A stretch of DNA of 64,000 nt from Ramazzottius varieornatus (GCA_001949185.1 BDGG01000007.1:1-64000); one strand, 5' to 3'. Shown: positions 22,798-34,971, counted from the stretch's first letter. Translations and numbers: made by a program. The notes: generated by a model not told the origin, from the letters alone.

Positions 22798-24137
22798 ATG
22801 CAGTACGCTCTTGTTCTCGCCCTTCTCCTCCCAGCCGTGGTCCTTGCCGCTCGTCCTCGTCAGACCGTCCGACTGGACGCCGACAACCATGGCATGGCCA
22901 CACAGGTCCTCACCTACCGCGACGAAACCAGCCACGTGGAAGCCGTCCAGGCTCAAGTCACGTTGAACTGCCGAGCTGGAGAGCACCGCAACATGTATGA
23001 AGTCACTGTCAGCGCCGTCGACAGTCTGCCGCGGTCCGAACAAAGCCGACTGGACATCAAGAACGCTCAAGGAGTACCCCATGGCTTCGACAGTGGGTCG
23101 GGCGTTCTGTCTTTCAGTGGACCCTACCACGATCTGACCGAGAATAAAAGAAGCACCAACTGCGCCGGAAACGAGGTCGATGGGGAATGCGCCATCGAGC
23201 TGACCGGCGTCGCTGAGATCAAGCAGTACGTCCAAGTGCCGGGCTCAGTTCCCGGATCGCTCAACTGGGTGGGAAACTATCGCGTTGTCTTCAACTGCCG
23301 ACTGGTACCTGACAGCCCAGCGGCTGAGCACATCTTCGGATCGCACGGAAGCATCAACTTGACCGTCTGCCAAGACTTCCAGCACACGTAAGTCGATCCA
23401 CCATGATCAAACATTCATACGCCAGGGAGGAATATACTTTCGGCTTGCATTGATTACAGATTGACCATTTCTGCCCTGAACGACGACGACTTCATGAGAG
23501 AGGGTCCTCGAAGCCAGAAAGTTGTGATGAACACGGTGGGAACGCCGTACGGAGTGATGTGGAATGACTGTCATTTAGAAACCTCAGCGCGCGCACCAGA
23601 GAACCGTGTGGCAGCAGTCAGAAAGTACCAGGTCATGCGCAACGGGTAAAAATGTTACTTCTTACTCTGTGTCTTCATCCAGCTTCTGCTTCTGCTGTAA
23701 GGAAATTAGACGTTGAAGCTTTTGAAATTTTAGCATCATCCTGAAGATCAGAGAGGCCGATGTCAGCGGTCGTAGTACCGGTACACCGGGTGAGCAGTAC
23801 CAGATGGACATCAAAGACTTGACGTTGGAGGGGCGAGTGAAGCTTGTCTGCTACGTGAAGAAGTGCCGCAACGTCTCCGCGGTTAATGGGGATACTACCT
23901 TGGACATCTGTCCCGAAGGCCAGCTTCCTCATTCTGCAGGTACGCCAGTGCTTCCAACGCGATATTTTAGTTCAGTTCGAAGCAAATGGGGCCCTCGTCT
24001 AACCAGACTTTTTATTTTCAGGAACCCGAGCCACGTACAGTTCGAGGTCGCGATCAGCACAGTCTTTGCTGAAGAGTGCAGATGTACATTCAAAGGCTGA
24101 TTCCTGTACTTTGAGGGCAGTCGAAGGTCAGCTTTGA
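22798..24137 (+). CDS. Secreted ZP-like domain protein
   Basis: Four exons join in phase: 22798-23387, 23460-23645, 23734-23939 and 24022-24137, giving about 365 residues. It begins with a signal peptide (MQYALVLALLLPAVVLA). The body has VTLNCRAGEHRNMYEVTV near the start and RVKLVCYVKKC near the end. Together these resemble the first strand and the last Cys pair of a zona pellucida (ZP) polymerisation domain, as in cuticlin-like matrix proteins. No transmembrane segment follows, so it would be released. The C-terminus is Ser/Arg-rich (RATYSSRSRSAQSLL). The ZP call is by cysteine and strand pattern and is moderate. An alternative is a lineage-specific matrix protein. Confidence 0.6.
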
Positions 24138-24973
24138 TGATAGTCTGTCCTGAAAACTGCTATATGTATTCAACCTTGAAAAATGGAAACCTCGATTGCA
24201 TATTATCGCTTCGACCTTGAGGAACGGAACACTATTTTATGATAAATGTTTCATTGTGTCGTTAGCACGTCGAGACATGTCTTGTTTGTACAAGAACGAT
24301 AAAACTCGAACTCGACGCGCTAAACTGGGTATATCCGGGCCCATATCAGAATGTATGATACATGAATAAAAATCGGAATGCGCGAAAGAACGGTAAAACC
24401 GGAGTGATTCATGTAAACTATTGTTGTATCAAACACATTTTAGTGTTCATGGTATCCGTTTTGAACTTAGCAAGCCTGTTGACATGTTGGAACAATTTTA
24501 TGTGCATGTATGGTATGGATACGACACCGCAGTAAGTTCGAGTACAAAGTCGACGACATACTTTACACTTCATGGCAATGAGGCCTAATGTTTAACTACC
24601 AATTAAAATATTTATTCTTTGCAAGTAAAAATTATAACTACAAATTCGAAGAAACGTTCCAACTTGAGATGCTATATAACTCTGTCTAGTAAGTCACAAC
24701 ATTTGTTAAACGGTCAATGAGTGATACTTCATGCTCTGTGCATACGAGCATGATCACGTTTCGCGGACACTCCCTAACTTTCGGCCGGAAACTCAGAGAG
24801 TTAGATGTGTCACAGCAGCATCGATAAAGATCGCTTGCATCCGTTAGTTTCGCTCGGGGTCCTTCGAATTCAGGTTGAACAGAGCAGCACAACTGTCAGA
24901 GTGTACGTGTGCGAAGCTGTGTTGGTATACGGTGCAATATCCTTTGCAATCTTCCATCGCGGGAAGTCCTGGC
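24138..24973. other. Intergenic; poly(A) signal of the ZP-like gene
   Basis: AATAAA at 24365-24370 is a plausible end of the preceding transcript. Nothing else is seen. Confidence 0.5.
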
Positions 24974-25887
24974 ATGAAGATCCGTGGCGCTGCCCGCTTC
25001 CTTCAATGGGGCAGTTCGAACCTTCTCGTGAAACTTTTCGTAGTTTATATTATGATTGCAGGTATCAGTTCTACGTATATCTTCCCGCTGCGTCCTACTG
25101 CCATAATTACCTTACATCCGCATGTTTTTGTAGTGGTAGGTTTTGCAAGCTCGGAGCTGCCCCACAGACTGGGTGTGGCGTCCGCTGCTCAGCCTAACCG
25201 TACTTTGCGGATTCCGCACAACAGAGCCACTCCATTCAGTTTCGAGCTTGAAGACGCGGAGCAGCTTGAGACTTTCATCGAAAGAAGAACGCAACATCGT
25301 ACTGGTCCATTCCAATCCGAGGTCACTCTCGTGATCGAGTATCCAGGCGGGGAAGCAGCCCCATCCAGGTGTTACGTCTGCCGTAACAAGTCGGCCCCAT
25401 GTAGTTCTCCGTCTGAGATGATGGAGAAAACATGCAATGCGGGGAACGAAGCTTGCGTGAAATACGGCGAGAACACGCACATGATCGTCAACGCATTCGG
25501 AATTCCTTCCCGAAACATCAGTAAGGAAGCAAATTGCCGCACTTATACGAATAAAGTACCATTCCTCACGGCCGCTGTTTACTCTGGCACCAGTTTCAAA
25601 GGTTTTTAGCAGGAGCATACAGGATTTGTATGGATACTCAAGATATCCTGCTTTACCACAACTACCGCGTCCCCGTGGCCACGCTTAATCTTTCGGATGC
25701 AGATCTCACGAGGGCTCAATGCTGCCGCGGAATCCGGAATGTGGTGTTCGAAACGCAGAACATGGAACTGAACTTCACCGGAGATATCTGCTTCTGTCAC
25801 ACCGACATGTGCAACTATGCTGGTCGGAGCAGTCACTTCTCACGATTGACGTTCGAATCTTCCTTGATGTTGTTCTTTTTTCTGTAG
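24974..25887 (+). CDS. Ly6/uPAR-type three-finger protein with GPI-anchor signal
   Basis: Three exons join in phase: 24974-25061, 25134-25520 and 25610-25887, giving about 250 residues. An N-terminal hydrophobic signal (LVKLFVVYIMIAVVGFA) is followed by an unusual spacer of about 85 residues. Then comes a Ly6 module: CYVC at its start, further cysteines, CC in AQCCRGIRN, and the closing CFCHTDMCN, the C-C-x4-5-C-N hallmark. The last residues (SSLMLFFFL) form a GPI-attachment tail after a small-residue stretch. Ly6 proteins sit on the outer plasma membrane and often modulate ion channels or receptors. The long N-terminal spacer is atypical. The partner is unknown. Confidence 0.8.
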
Positions 25888-26427
25888 TTCTCCGGCTGCT
25901 CGACAATACGCGTTTTCACATCCTATAAATTTATGTGGTGTCATGATATGTACCTGTTCGTGTATTTATTGGCGATGACTTGGTTCAAACTTCAGAAAGA
26001 TTGTCCGAGTACTGGAACTGGAGGCGGAGAACAACAGAGCGTATTCCGTGTGATGTCATGCAACAGAGTGTGAAGTAAGGGCAACTGGAAAATCCGCAGT
26101 GACGTCACCGAGTCACTTGTTTGCGTTTCTCCAGTCCAAGGCAGTGTACGAGGTACTGCAGTAGAGTTGCACGCGTGCAACTGTAACTCCTTTTCGGTTT
26201 AAGTCACCTTCTCGTCTTCCTCTGTAATCTGCGTAAATAGGATGTGGTTTGTTGAAAGGAGATTCGGACCTTTCGACAGTTGGAGAAACGTGGAAGGTAT
26301 GGTATCCAGGAGAATCGGGATTTAGCTGCCGGAGGTGGAAAGACGCATCGATACCCATCAAGCAGACCAAGCACCATCCCCTTTGCTGACTGTCGTTTTC
26401 CGTGTTGACTACCCTCTCCTGGAATGA
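25888..26427. other. Intergenic, 5' flank of the J-protein gene
   Basis: Contains a short palindrome (GTTGCACGCGTGCAAC near 26165) and no supported exon. Confidence 0.45.
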
Positions 26428-27673
26428 ATGACAATGCCAGTATCTCGGTACTACAGTAGGAGCCTTGCCGAGGGCCGAAGCTTCAGTGTGTACAGTTCGG
26501 AAAAGTCTGAGAAGAGTGCTACCTCACCTCTTTGTCGACAAGCCTCCTTTGCATCCTCTTCGCGCCTCCTCTCCCCACAATTGTCCCACTGGAACGTTCT
26601 TTCATGTCGGTGGATCTCTCGGACGGGAAAGAATACTACTCATTATGATACGTTAGGCGTACAGTCCACCGCTTCTGCGAAGGTAAGGTGGGAAGGCAAG
26701 AAGCAGCACATCCAATTGACTAAATCAACAATCAAACCGGTGTTCGCAGCATGGTGTACACCAAATGAAAACAGCGATCAGACAGTGCTATTTGTTTGAT
26801 TGATGACCAGCCGGTCTACTGCTGCATCATCCGTCAGCTGTTTAATGGTGGGCGGTGTGGTGGTCTGAGCTGTTAACTGTCCAGCTCGCCATGGGTCAAG
26901 CTGCAGCACTGCCTTGGCTGACGAACGGTTACGTTTTGCAGGATATCAAGTCGGCCTATTACGAGCAGTCGAAGAAGTGGCATCCTGACTTGAACCCCAG
27001 TGTTGAAGCCTCGACGAAGTTCCGGGAAGTCTCCGAAGCCTATGAAACATTGGGAAGTGAGCGCAGTCGTAAGACTTACGACGAGAAGTTGGATGCCACT
27101 TCGTACAGTCGGTCAGGCTATGCTAGGCCGACCAGTACAACTTACCGTGACACCAACATGCCTGGCTACGATCCGAACGCTTCCGTGTTCAACCGCCGAA
27201 CAGCCCACCGGAGAGCTCCTCAAAGTGGCAGAGATCAGTACTGGGATTATGATGAATACTACAGGCAACATTACTCCTACCTCCGGGAAAGGCAGTACCG
27301 AGAAGCGCAGTGGAGACAGCATCAGGAAGAGTTCAGAAGTCAACAGATGGCGCGCGGCATGCATCAAATGTCGCGACGCGGGGAAAATACGAAACTCTTT
27401 ATATTTTTCTGCATGATTGCTACCATGTTGATGTTTCTCGATCTTGTAGATACTGAACCTAACCCTTATGCAATGGAGGCTATCAGCGAGAAGCGTAGGA
27501 AGGCAAGAGAAGAATATGTTTTAAGGGAACGAATGAGGCAAAGTGTAAATCAGAGTTTGGATGATATTTATGGGGCTACCAGTTTTACGGGACATAATGT
27601 CTCAAATAATCCTTATAGACCTAATGCAGTGACTCGCGTTGTCACGTCGGAACCTCCACCGACCACTTCGTGA
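26428..27673 (+). CDS. DNAJC30: Mitochondrial J-domain protein, DNAJC30-like
   Basis: Two exons, 26428-26682 and 26942-27673, join in phase 0 and give about 328 residues. The first 70 residues are Ser/Arg-rich and poor in acids, fitting a mitochondrial targeting sequence. The J domain runs from THYDTLGVQSTASAKDIKSA with an intact HPD (KKWHPDLN) and YETLGSERSRKTYD. The middle region holds YWDYDEYYRQHY followed by a basic, Arg/Gln-rich helix. One membrane segment (TKLFIFFCMIATMLMFLDL) follows. Human DNAJC30 has the same order (J domain, FNF/FYQ-type motif, charged helix, TM) but is about 226 residues; this one has a longer C-terminal tail. DNAJC30 acts in mitochondria on complex I and ATP synthase. 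The position next to VPS37 supports the name. Confidence 0.82.
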
Positions 27674-27729
27674 TGATAACCGATTTTATCTGTTGTAAAA
27701 GGAACGGAGAGAAAATCGTGCTGCGATAC

Positions 27730-27735
27730 AATAAA
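27730..27735 (+). terminator. Poly(A) signal AATAAA of the J-protein gene
   Basis: 57 bp past the stop codon at 27671-27673. Confidence 0.55.
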
Positions 27736-27874
27736 GAACAGATGTTCAGAGAAAGCGGAATAAAAACTTAAATAAATTTAGGAAATCTTGGTTTGTCAGT
27801 CGGAAACGCTCAGATCACATAATAAAAAGTTTGGCACTAGAAAATATAACACCGGTAAAGGCAGGAATGTAAGG

Positions 27875-28875
27875 CTAGAAATAGTTATTGGTATTCCGAG
27901 GTCGGCTTGGCGACGTCGTCGTAGACGGAGAGGATGGTTCAGCTTCCACGTAGTGCTGAAATTTATCAGTTTTTATCTGCCGAACATACGCTTCAGAAGA
28001 CTTCTGGAGAAAATCGTCCAGAAAACCATCTAACGGAACAGCGCCTGTCGTAAACTGTTTCCCTAAAGCCTGAAAAGAAAGATACTAGGTCGAGAACCAA
28101 GTGAATATTTAACAAGTGGCAACATGTCAAAATAAAATCCCACCTCGCATTCTTCCGTTGCTTTCTCGGCTAACGTCTGTGCCGATGCTAGTTTAGGTTC
28201 CAAAGGTCCTTTGGAGCTCCTCGATTCTGGAAACGAAGAATTCTCGTCAAAACACAGGCTTCAGATGGGAAGTGTCAGCAACAACAGGTCGACTTAAACG
28301 GCCCAAGCAACAGTCAACTGAATGCGAAGTAACCGCCCAGGATAACTGGCCCCTGACGTCAAGCTCTACTCCACATATGAACTCCTAATAACCTGGTAAT
28401 GCAGATGGACTTATGACGTCACAATTCAGTACTGTGAATTGATACCTCATAACGCCGATTGACGTTTTCTGTCCAATTTTCACCGGTGTCACTCCAGAAC
28501 TGTCCTACCTCGTTGTAGTCTCTCTACTTCCCGACGTTTTTCTTGCAATTCCACTTGCGTTCTCCGTAGTCTGTCTTGAGCAGAACGTAGTTTGGTATGA
28601 CGACTTAACGTCTCCTGAGCGTAACATCTAGTCTCCATTTCCAGGTCGTCTCGCTTCTGCCTTACTCCGCGGCAGAAAGGGTGGTCAGCAACAAATTCGT
28701 CCAGCTTGTCATCATCATTCAGTAAAGCCTTCAGACTTTCTGTGTCGAGCAAATGGAGTCCGTCAAAGGTAGAGCTGAGAATATCCACAGCGGTGCCGTT
28801 GGATCTGCGATTGCTGCTTCTGCTCGCGCTGCTGGCCGTAGAGCTTGGCGTTTCCGTCTTCCTCCTGCTTGCCAT
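27875..28875 (-). CDS. VPS37: VPS37 subunit of ESCRT-I (Mod(r) domain)
   Basis: Three exons join in phase: 28875-28509, 28226-28144 and 28069-27875, giving about 214 residues. After a Ser-rich start (MASRRKTETPSSTASS) the Mod(r) helical region begins at LLDTESLKALLNDDDKLDEF. A long coiled coil follows (QEKRREVERLQ), then the C-terminal block TGAVPLDGFLDDFLQKS with YVRQIKTDKF, the usual end of VPS37 proteins. VPS37 bridges TSG101 and VPS28 in ESCRT-I on endosomes for multivesicular-body sorting. The C-terminal tail is Ser/Thr/Pro-rich. Its 3' end faces that of the DNAJC30-like gene about 200 bp away (tail to tail). Confidence 0.88.
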
Positions 28876-29181
28876 GAGAAAGTTGAACCCGTCCAGTTGA
28901 AGCACCTGCGAAGTTTCGGACTGGTAAAGCCAGATCGGGATTTGAGATTCACGGGATAGAAGTTGGATTTTGAGTTCCGGAAAAATTTCTATTTGATGAT
29001 ATCAGAGTCAGTGATGTCATACACGGTGATGTGTTGATACATAGGGGGTTCAATAAGTTTAAAAGCTGCGTTCACCAGAAATTTTGTGGTCGTTCGATCT
29101 CGGCAACTTTTTGCATAAAGCGAAAGCAACTTAGGGCAATACTGCAATATATTACAGCCTAGGCTGGGAAGTCATTCGTTG
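28876..29181. other. Intergenic, VPS37 5' flank
   Basis: No exon seen. Confidence 0.4.
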
Positions 29182-30084
29182 CAGTGTTGTTCCGATAAGA
29201 CTTTTGACGTTTAAATTACAATTACGATTATTCGAAATTCTTCGCGCAGCCGTAATTCGAATTGCCGGTAGTTCGTCGTTACTGAACTGAAGATTAAGAT
29301 TAATCGGAATTCAGCGACAGCAATTCGAATTATTTAAATTATTACGACATCATTTGGTAATTTCAATTTTTAATATAGTATGACCCTCTTTCTTCCCCCT
29401 GCAGACTTCTTTACATTTAGGACTCCACGTTTGGAGTTCCAACATAGATGCTTAGCTCACGGGTTGCAGATGGTGACGGGGGAGGCACGGAATTCTCGGA
29501 GGATTCAAGTCCACGACGGAGATGCGCTCGTGAATGGCTTCTTACCCATCTTCTGCCTATCGGACTTCTGCTCTCCCTTGTTCTGATTATCGACGATGAT
29601 TGAGATGTCAGTCTGAAAATAATAGATCAGCGATAAATTCTGAACGTCGCACAAAGTCACTCGAAAATTCTATGGCTTCAGTTCCGGTGACGCTTTGCGG
29701 ATTTATCTCCTCATTAAATCAACGATCAAGCCCTGATGTGCTAGCCTCTGAATGCGTTAAATCCGGGGGCAAATTGGCGGATTGCACTGCGGGCGCTGAA
29801 AGCTGTAGATTTAACTGGCCAGCTTAAAGTTATAATTTTGCGGTAATAATGCGCTAATTCAAATCGACCGTGGTGTCTTATTCCAATTGTGCATATTTCA
29901 ATTAAGCCACTGTGTGATTTGAATTACGAATTAAAATACTCTGATCATTCCCCATTTAAATTTGAATTGCGATTCATATCGAAATAGGTTGACGAAAGGT
30001 TCTCATGTTGAATTCCCGTACCGGAATTCCAGAAAGGCTTAAATCAGCCGTTTCCAATTATGTAATACAATAATCGGAACACTG
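29182..30084. mobile_element. Probable non-autonomous hAT element, AT-rich
   Basis: The left end CAGTGTTGTTCCGAT and the right end, whose reverse complement is CAGTGTTCCGATTATTG, form imperfect terminal repeats. The flanks ATTCGTTG and ATTTCGTTG look like an 8-bp duplication with one indel. Both ends are rich in AATTCGAATT palindromes. No transposase is present. Confidence 0.55.
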
Positions 30085-30313
30085 AATTTCGTTGGAAAAG
30101 TTTCAGAAAGTTTTGTAAGGTACACTGGCCTCTTTGATTTAAGGCTCAAGAATGCACGAGGAGAAAACATTTGTGTCCTTCTTTGTCCCGGGTCATTAAT
30201 TCGTTCAATCCTACTTGAAAAATGTCCTGAACAATACTCTTGCTGGCATTAGCCTCCAAATTCTTCATAGAAAACAAGATTGAGAGATCACGTGGCCGGA
30301 AACCGAACCCAAG

Positions 30314-30739
30314 TAGAGCCCTGCGGCAGTAGCTGAAACCAGTACTGCTCCTGCACTGTATCCGGTTTCCAGAAAATACAACTGCACTGCATCTGCATTT
30401 TTGGGCTGTCTTCCAGACTGCCACTGTACTGCACTGCATTTAAAAATTCAGAGTTTCCGCCCGCCAATGGAAATACATGTTAAACACATCGTAAACGTCG
30501 TTGTTTTACGAGGATTCAACCGAAAAACGGTCCCAACCGGCCACAAAACGCAAAAGAAGCCGATTTACTACTTTTCTGGGACAACAACAGTATGTTGCGA
30601 CGAACGGTGCTCACTTTTTCAAAACTGCAACTGCACTGCAGCTGCATTTTCTCACCATTCCGGCGACTGCAACCGCACTGTATTGCAGTAAAATGCAGTG
30701 CAGTGCAGTGCAGAACGTACTGGATGTTGCACGGCTCTG
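30314..30739. mobile_element. hAT MITE with perfect 8-bp target duplication
   Basis: The ends TAGAGCCCTGC and (right end, reversed) CAGAGCCGTGC are inverted repeats. They are flanked by identical AACCCAAG at 30306-30313 and 30740-30747. The interior near both ends consists of repeated CTGCACTGCA motifs, as in subterminal transposase-binding repeats. No ORF of note. Confidence 0.88.
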
Positions 30740-30747
30740 AACCCAAG

Positions 30748-31309
30748 GCGATAATAAATTAACCCATGGGAAAACGTGAACCTAACGTAACTTTTCGTCC
30801 CCATTAGGACACGCCCCCTCTCGACCCAAACTAGCCAACACATCAAGTGATGTCGTCGTAGAATACAACGAAACCTGAAAACCATTTTTGGTATCCTGTC
30901 AGACAGTCTCGCCCACCGACCTTCCCTACAGTGCCACAAAGCATTCTTCGATACCAGAACGAGTGGCTCCAGAGTACGGAAGTGTGAGCTGACAACTTAG
31001 TCCAAGGGTGGAAGGGTTCTGCACTCATGGAGGGCGCCTGAGGCTATGAGCGACGGAGCAGCAGAGGCGCGGATCGCCGAATTGCGAGCTGACAGGGGTT
31101 CAGGTTTCGCCGCGCCTTGAAGTTAATGGAAACAGACTAAATTTGGGGTTTTGTTTGTTGTATGTGATTTTGTGAGTAGATGACAAGTTTTGAAGAAGTA
31201 TGTTCTGCTAGTTTTGCATGAAGGACAGTCTGATGTTAGTAGCGATAACGATTCTGGATAAGAGAAGTCTGAATGAGCTTATTTGAAGATGGACGTATAC
31301 TGTGGCTGT
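30748..31309. other. Intergenic, no gene seen
   Basis: No supported exon. Confidence 0.4.
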
Positions 31310-32620
31310 TTAGATGCGTTCAACGATGTTCCGTCCTCGTTTGTTCGACAGCCAGAAACAAACGGCGCGAGCAGTCGACGGGTTCTCGGTGTATGTCGCT
31401 CCGTCAGGTTGTGGGTACAATGGAGCTGAGGGACTACTGTGGATCTTAGGGTGTTCCTTCCTGCCACACTGCATCATCTTCTTCGGGCCGATGCTGATGT
31501 AAAGACAATAGGTAGATGCGATCAAGACCAGAACCACCGAACCGACGATAAATAACATCTTCCAATCCGTAAAATATTCTTGTACAGCTGTAACGATGCT
31601 AGGAATCTGTGATTGGCTATCACTCTTCCTCCGTCGTACAGCTCATTAACTTCTGGGAAACCCTGCGTATAGTATCTAATGTAGCTGTAAGTTGTCCTAT
31701 GATGTCGGTACCTGCGTATTACCGGCCGTTCACGTTCTGGAAAACCGTGAGCGCCGTTGAATCCGCGGTATAGTTGAGCAACTTGGCTAGATGCAGACGG
31801 CTCACTGCGACTGTTGCCGTCATCGGTACCCATTCCGTGCCGTTGTAAGAGTACGCGGTTTGACCAATCTCAATACGGTTGTTGGTATGCAAGCGAGGAT
31901 TAATGGTCAGCACAAGCGTGTAACCGTCCAAAGAAACCGACCTGTTTCGGAAAACTGGTTCGTATCCACACTGTGTGTGTTTGACTGCGACCGTGCTTTT
32001 GATCACTTCACACTGGTAGAGAGTCGCCATGTTTCCTTTGGAATCGATGGTTCTGCAGCGGTCAGAGCCTAGAAGCTAGGCTGCTCGGAACGATCATGAT
32101 TGGCGATACATGGTCAGCAGAGTAGCGGTGTTCATCCTAGTGCTGCGGTCCACCTGTCGTAGCTTTCGATGGATGACGGTGATTTTCTCCATCACATTGT
32201 CGGATACGTACTGCTGATGTGAAATGTCCCATTGTTGGTTAAGACGACCTACCGAGTAGACTGGAGAAGCAGTTGTTTCGGCTTCTGAACGGGGAGCGCG
32301 ATGTTCCTCCATAGGAGCACGAAGGTCTTCCACAGGAGCACGCAACTCTTCCACAGGAGCACGAGGCTGTTGCACTGGGGTATGAGTCACCATAACCTTT
32401 TCCAAACCCTGTCGTGGAATGTCTAGATGGTGGTCATCCGAAGGAGCGAACGACGCTTCGCGATTCACTTCCGTCTGCGGACTTCCAAAGTAAGGCTGAA
32501 CATTTCTTTGGTCACCGGGCACGAAACCGTAGTTCTGGCTGTCACTAAGTCGATAGGCACGATTTCCTTGGTTTCTGTAGACTTCTCTCGAGACGGTAGC
32601 GTCTCGCCTACGAGATAATG
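31310..32620 (-). CDS. Single-pass membrane protein of unknown family
   Basis: Two 3' exons are firm: 32068-31723 and 31598-31310, joined in phase. Upstream, an open frame from about 32620 to 32106 is likely the preceding exon, but its exact donor is unclear. The upstream part is Arg/Pro/Gln-rich with three 7-residue repeats (RAPVEEL, RAPVEDL, RAPMEEH). The next exon has three cysteines and several N-glycosylation sites (FRNRSV, LNYTAD), so it looks extracellular. A membrane helix follows (MLFIVGSVVLVLIASTYCLYI), then a 60-residue tail with a few Cys and Pro. I recognise no domain. Start codon not assigned. Confidence 0.5.
32309..32371. repeat. 21-bp tandem repeat, three units
   Basis: Units resemble CCACAGGAGCACG plus 8 variable bases. 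The period is a multiple of three and encodes the RAPVEEL-type repeat in the membrane-protein gene on the minus strand. Confidence 0.7.
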
Positions 32621-34013
32621 GTTCGTGTTGCCGGTGTTGCTGGTTGAGAACTTGACTTGGTAGGGTGGGTGGTGTGTGTGGTGGATTGTCCTGAGTCGTT
32701 ACCTCTGCTGTCGCTGTAGGGGGTCGTTACCTTTGCTGTCGTCTGCTGTCATAACACACGTTCCCTCGAGAATCGAGAAAGAAAACGTTCTGGATATAAC
32801 TTCAATACGTCACAGCCCATCGATCGTGTTCGGGATTTTGCGTAGATATATGTTTCATGAAACTCGTGACATCAGAAACAACCAAGTACGGCTGTGAAGT
32901 AACGAGTATTTAGCCTGCAAGTATTCAAAAATCGAAGATCTCCTTGCGGAATACATTCCGCTTAGTACATAGGTATGCGTCCTACCCATCGTGAGGTGAC
33001 CGCAAGCCTCTCAGTATCCTGTTCTCGCAAGTTATAACAAGAGCTGTGACGTATTGAAGTTATTACAGAGGCCAGTGTATATGGGTATCTCCATACGAGA
33101 ATGCGTCCGAAGTGTGTCTGACAAAATTGTACAGGAGAACGTTTTGAAGTTTCTGGACCCGAAAGTCTCACTGTAACCAGATTTACGCCTACAACAAACA
33201 GACCTCGAGAAACACGAATCTGAAGCCAGAATCAAGTTCCTACCACGGGTCAGAAAGTTACATGCGGCAACCCAGAAGAGCGTGAAGACTGTGTCGTGCA
33301 TGAATTAGCACGCGCAACGGTCCAATGCGATGTGCGCAGCTGTGTTCGATCAGTTAATCAAACACTAGCTTTTGCCGCACAACATCCTTCGGAAGTGGTC
33401 CCTGATGCGCGTCTCCGGCTGGCGTGCGTTGCCAACGCTAAGATTCCCCCTTAACACCCATGTACTGTCTGATTGGTTAGCTCGAATATATCAAGCGTTC
33501 GTTCTGGTTTCATTACCGCGGCAAAGTGCCCCGGATTGAACCTATTGTACGGTTCAACATTCCAAAGAACTTGATATTACAAAAACCCAATTGCAAGCGA
33601 AAATGCTTTGGACGCATTCTGATATGGGGATTCGCATATCAGGGAAGTCTTTCTAGGGCTTGACGTTCCAGAAGAAATTATCTGGTTTCTTCAAAATTGC
33701 ACGTACGAGTTTGACTTTATGTCTGGATGAAAGAGGGTTGTCTAGTGACTAGCTTTGGCAGAAGGAAGTCAAGCCGGACCGCTGTTCACGCTCGAGAAAA
33801 AAAATCGTTTTTGCACCAAGTGATAATGCGCAATTGAAAAGGGGAAAAACCAGCTGGTGCCTCACCTGATCACCAGTCGGACTTTGGCACCTTTTCTGTT
33901 TTCTCCGCCACGTTCCCATTCCTGATTGAAGTCAGTTTCCACTCTGTATTCCCTTCACACTCAAGTTGCTTTTTGTGGAAGCGCTAAGAAATCATCTGTC
34001 CCGGATATTCGAA
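32621..34013. other. No gene seen
   Basis: Only short unsupported frames. Possible 5' region of the membrane-protein gene at the left. Confidence 0.4.
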
Positions 34014-34223
34014 AAACTTTGGCACGCCGATACGACTTCCGGTACATCCATGCCATACATGCCATAATTTTTAACTGTATATTCACAATCGGCTCGAATA
34101 ACACAGGAATAAAATTACGAGGTGCGCGAGTTTACGAGAAAAACAACATTTTGCATCTTTTCAAAAAACTATGGCATGGATGGCATGGATGTACCGGAAG
34201 TCGTATCGGTGTGCCAAAGTTTG
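34014..34223. mobile_element. Small foldback element with about 60-bp inverted repeats
   Basis: The left arm AAACTTTGGCACGCCGATAC recurs reversed at 34175-34223 with few differences, including the paired ATGCCATACATGCCAT and ATGGCATGGATGGCAT motifs. The loop is about 85 bp. No clear target duplication was found, so the superfamily is open. Confidence 0.6.
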
Positions 34224-34963
34224 TCTTCCCTAGCGCAGTTCGACAAGCCATTCTATGTTTCGTCCCGCTATATCCATGCTGATATGGCTGTAGGATGAGG
34301 TCCAAGAACAAAATCAGATAGCGGTGTGGACGGAACATGGTGTAATGTCATGCCTCTTCGGTAGCTTGGTGGTACTCCGCGTACAGCTACAGTAATCTTT
34401 CTACGAAGTAAGAAACCGTGATCTCCCTCTGCAGTCTGCAGACCCGTCATCGCATTGAAACTTTTGGTGACAGAATCTGTCAACCTTACAGATCTTCCTG
34501 AGGATATCGACAACCTGCATTATCTTTTTCACAGCGGCCATCTGGTTCAAGAGCTCTAGAGCAGATCAGTTCACTAACTGAAACCTTCTCGAAGGACACA
34601 TCGCATAGTTATTGAATCGTCACCAGCAAGGATATATTGTTGGTCGAGCAACTGGAAGTGGTGGTCCTTTCGCCATATATTAGCGGAGTGGCTATCCACC
34701 CGTTCACCATCCACCCGTTTTGGGTGGATGGTGCAAATAGCCATTAACTATCTATGCCCCTTGTGGGTTCAAATAGCCTTCGACTATTTGCACCAGCCAT
34801 CTGGGGGCAAGCAGCTGTCATATATTTGCACCACCCTGGAAGAAAATTGTATGTAATCGCCGTTTGACCTTGCTTCATGGTGGGTGCACGCGCACTACGG
34901 TCCCTTTTCATTCCCATCGCACCACACCCTTGGCCGCTACAGATATTGATTGAATTATCGTGC
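34224..34963. other. No gene; repeat-like sequence
   Basis: Holds repeated phrases such as GGTGCAAATAG and TTTGCACCA (34690-34840), which recur in altered form near 36240-36340. This suggests remnants of another repeat family. Confidence 0.4.
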
Positions 34964-34971
34964 CTTGATTG

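Noticed and set aside
30401-30740. Cys/Thr-rich frames on both strands
   Set aside because: Produced by CTGCACTGCA repeats within the MITE at 30314-30739.
33926-34282. 118-codon plus-strand frame
   Set aside because: It reads through the inverted repeat at 34014-34223; no domain or splice support.
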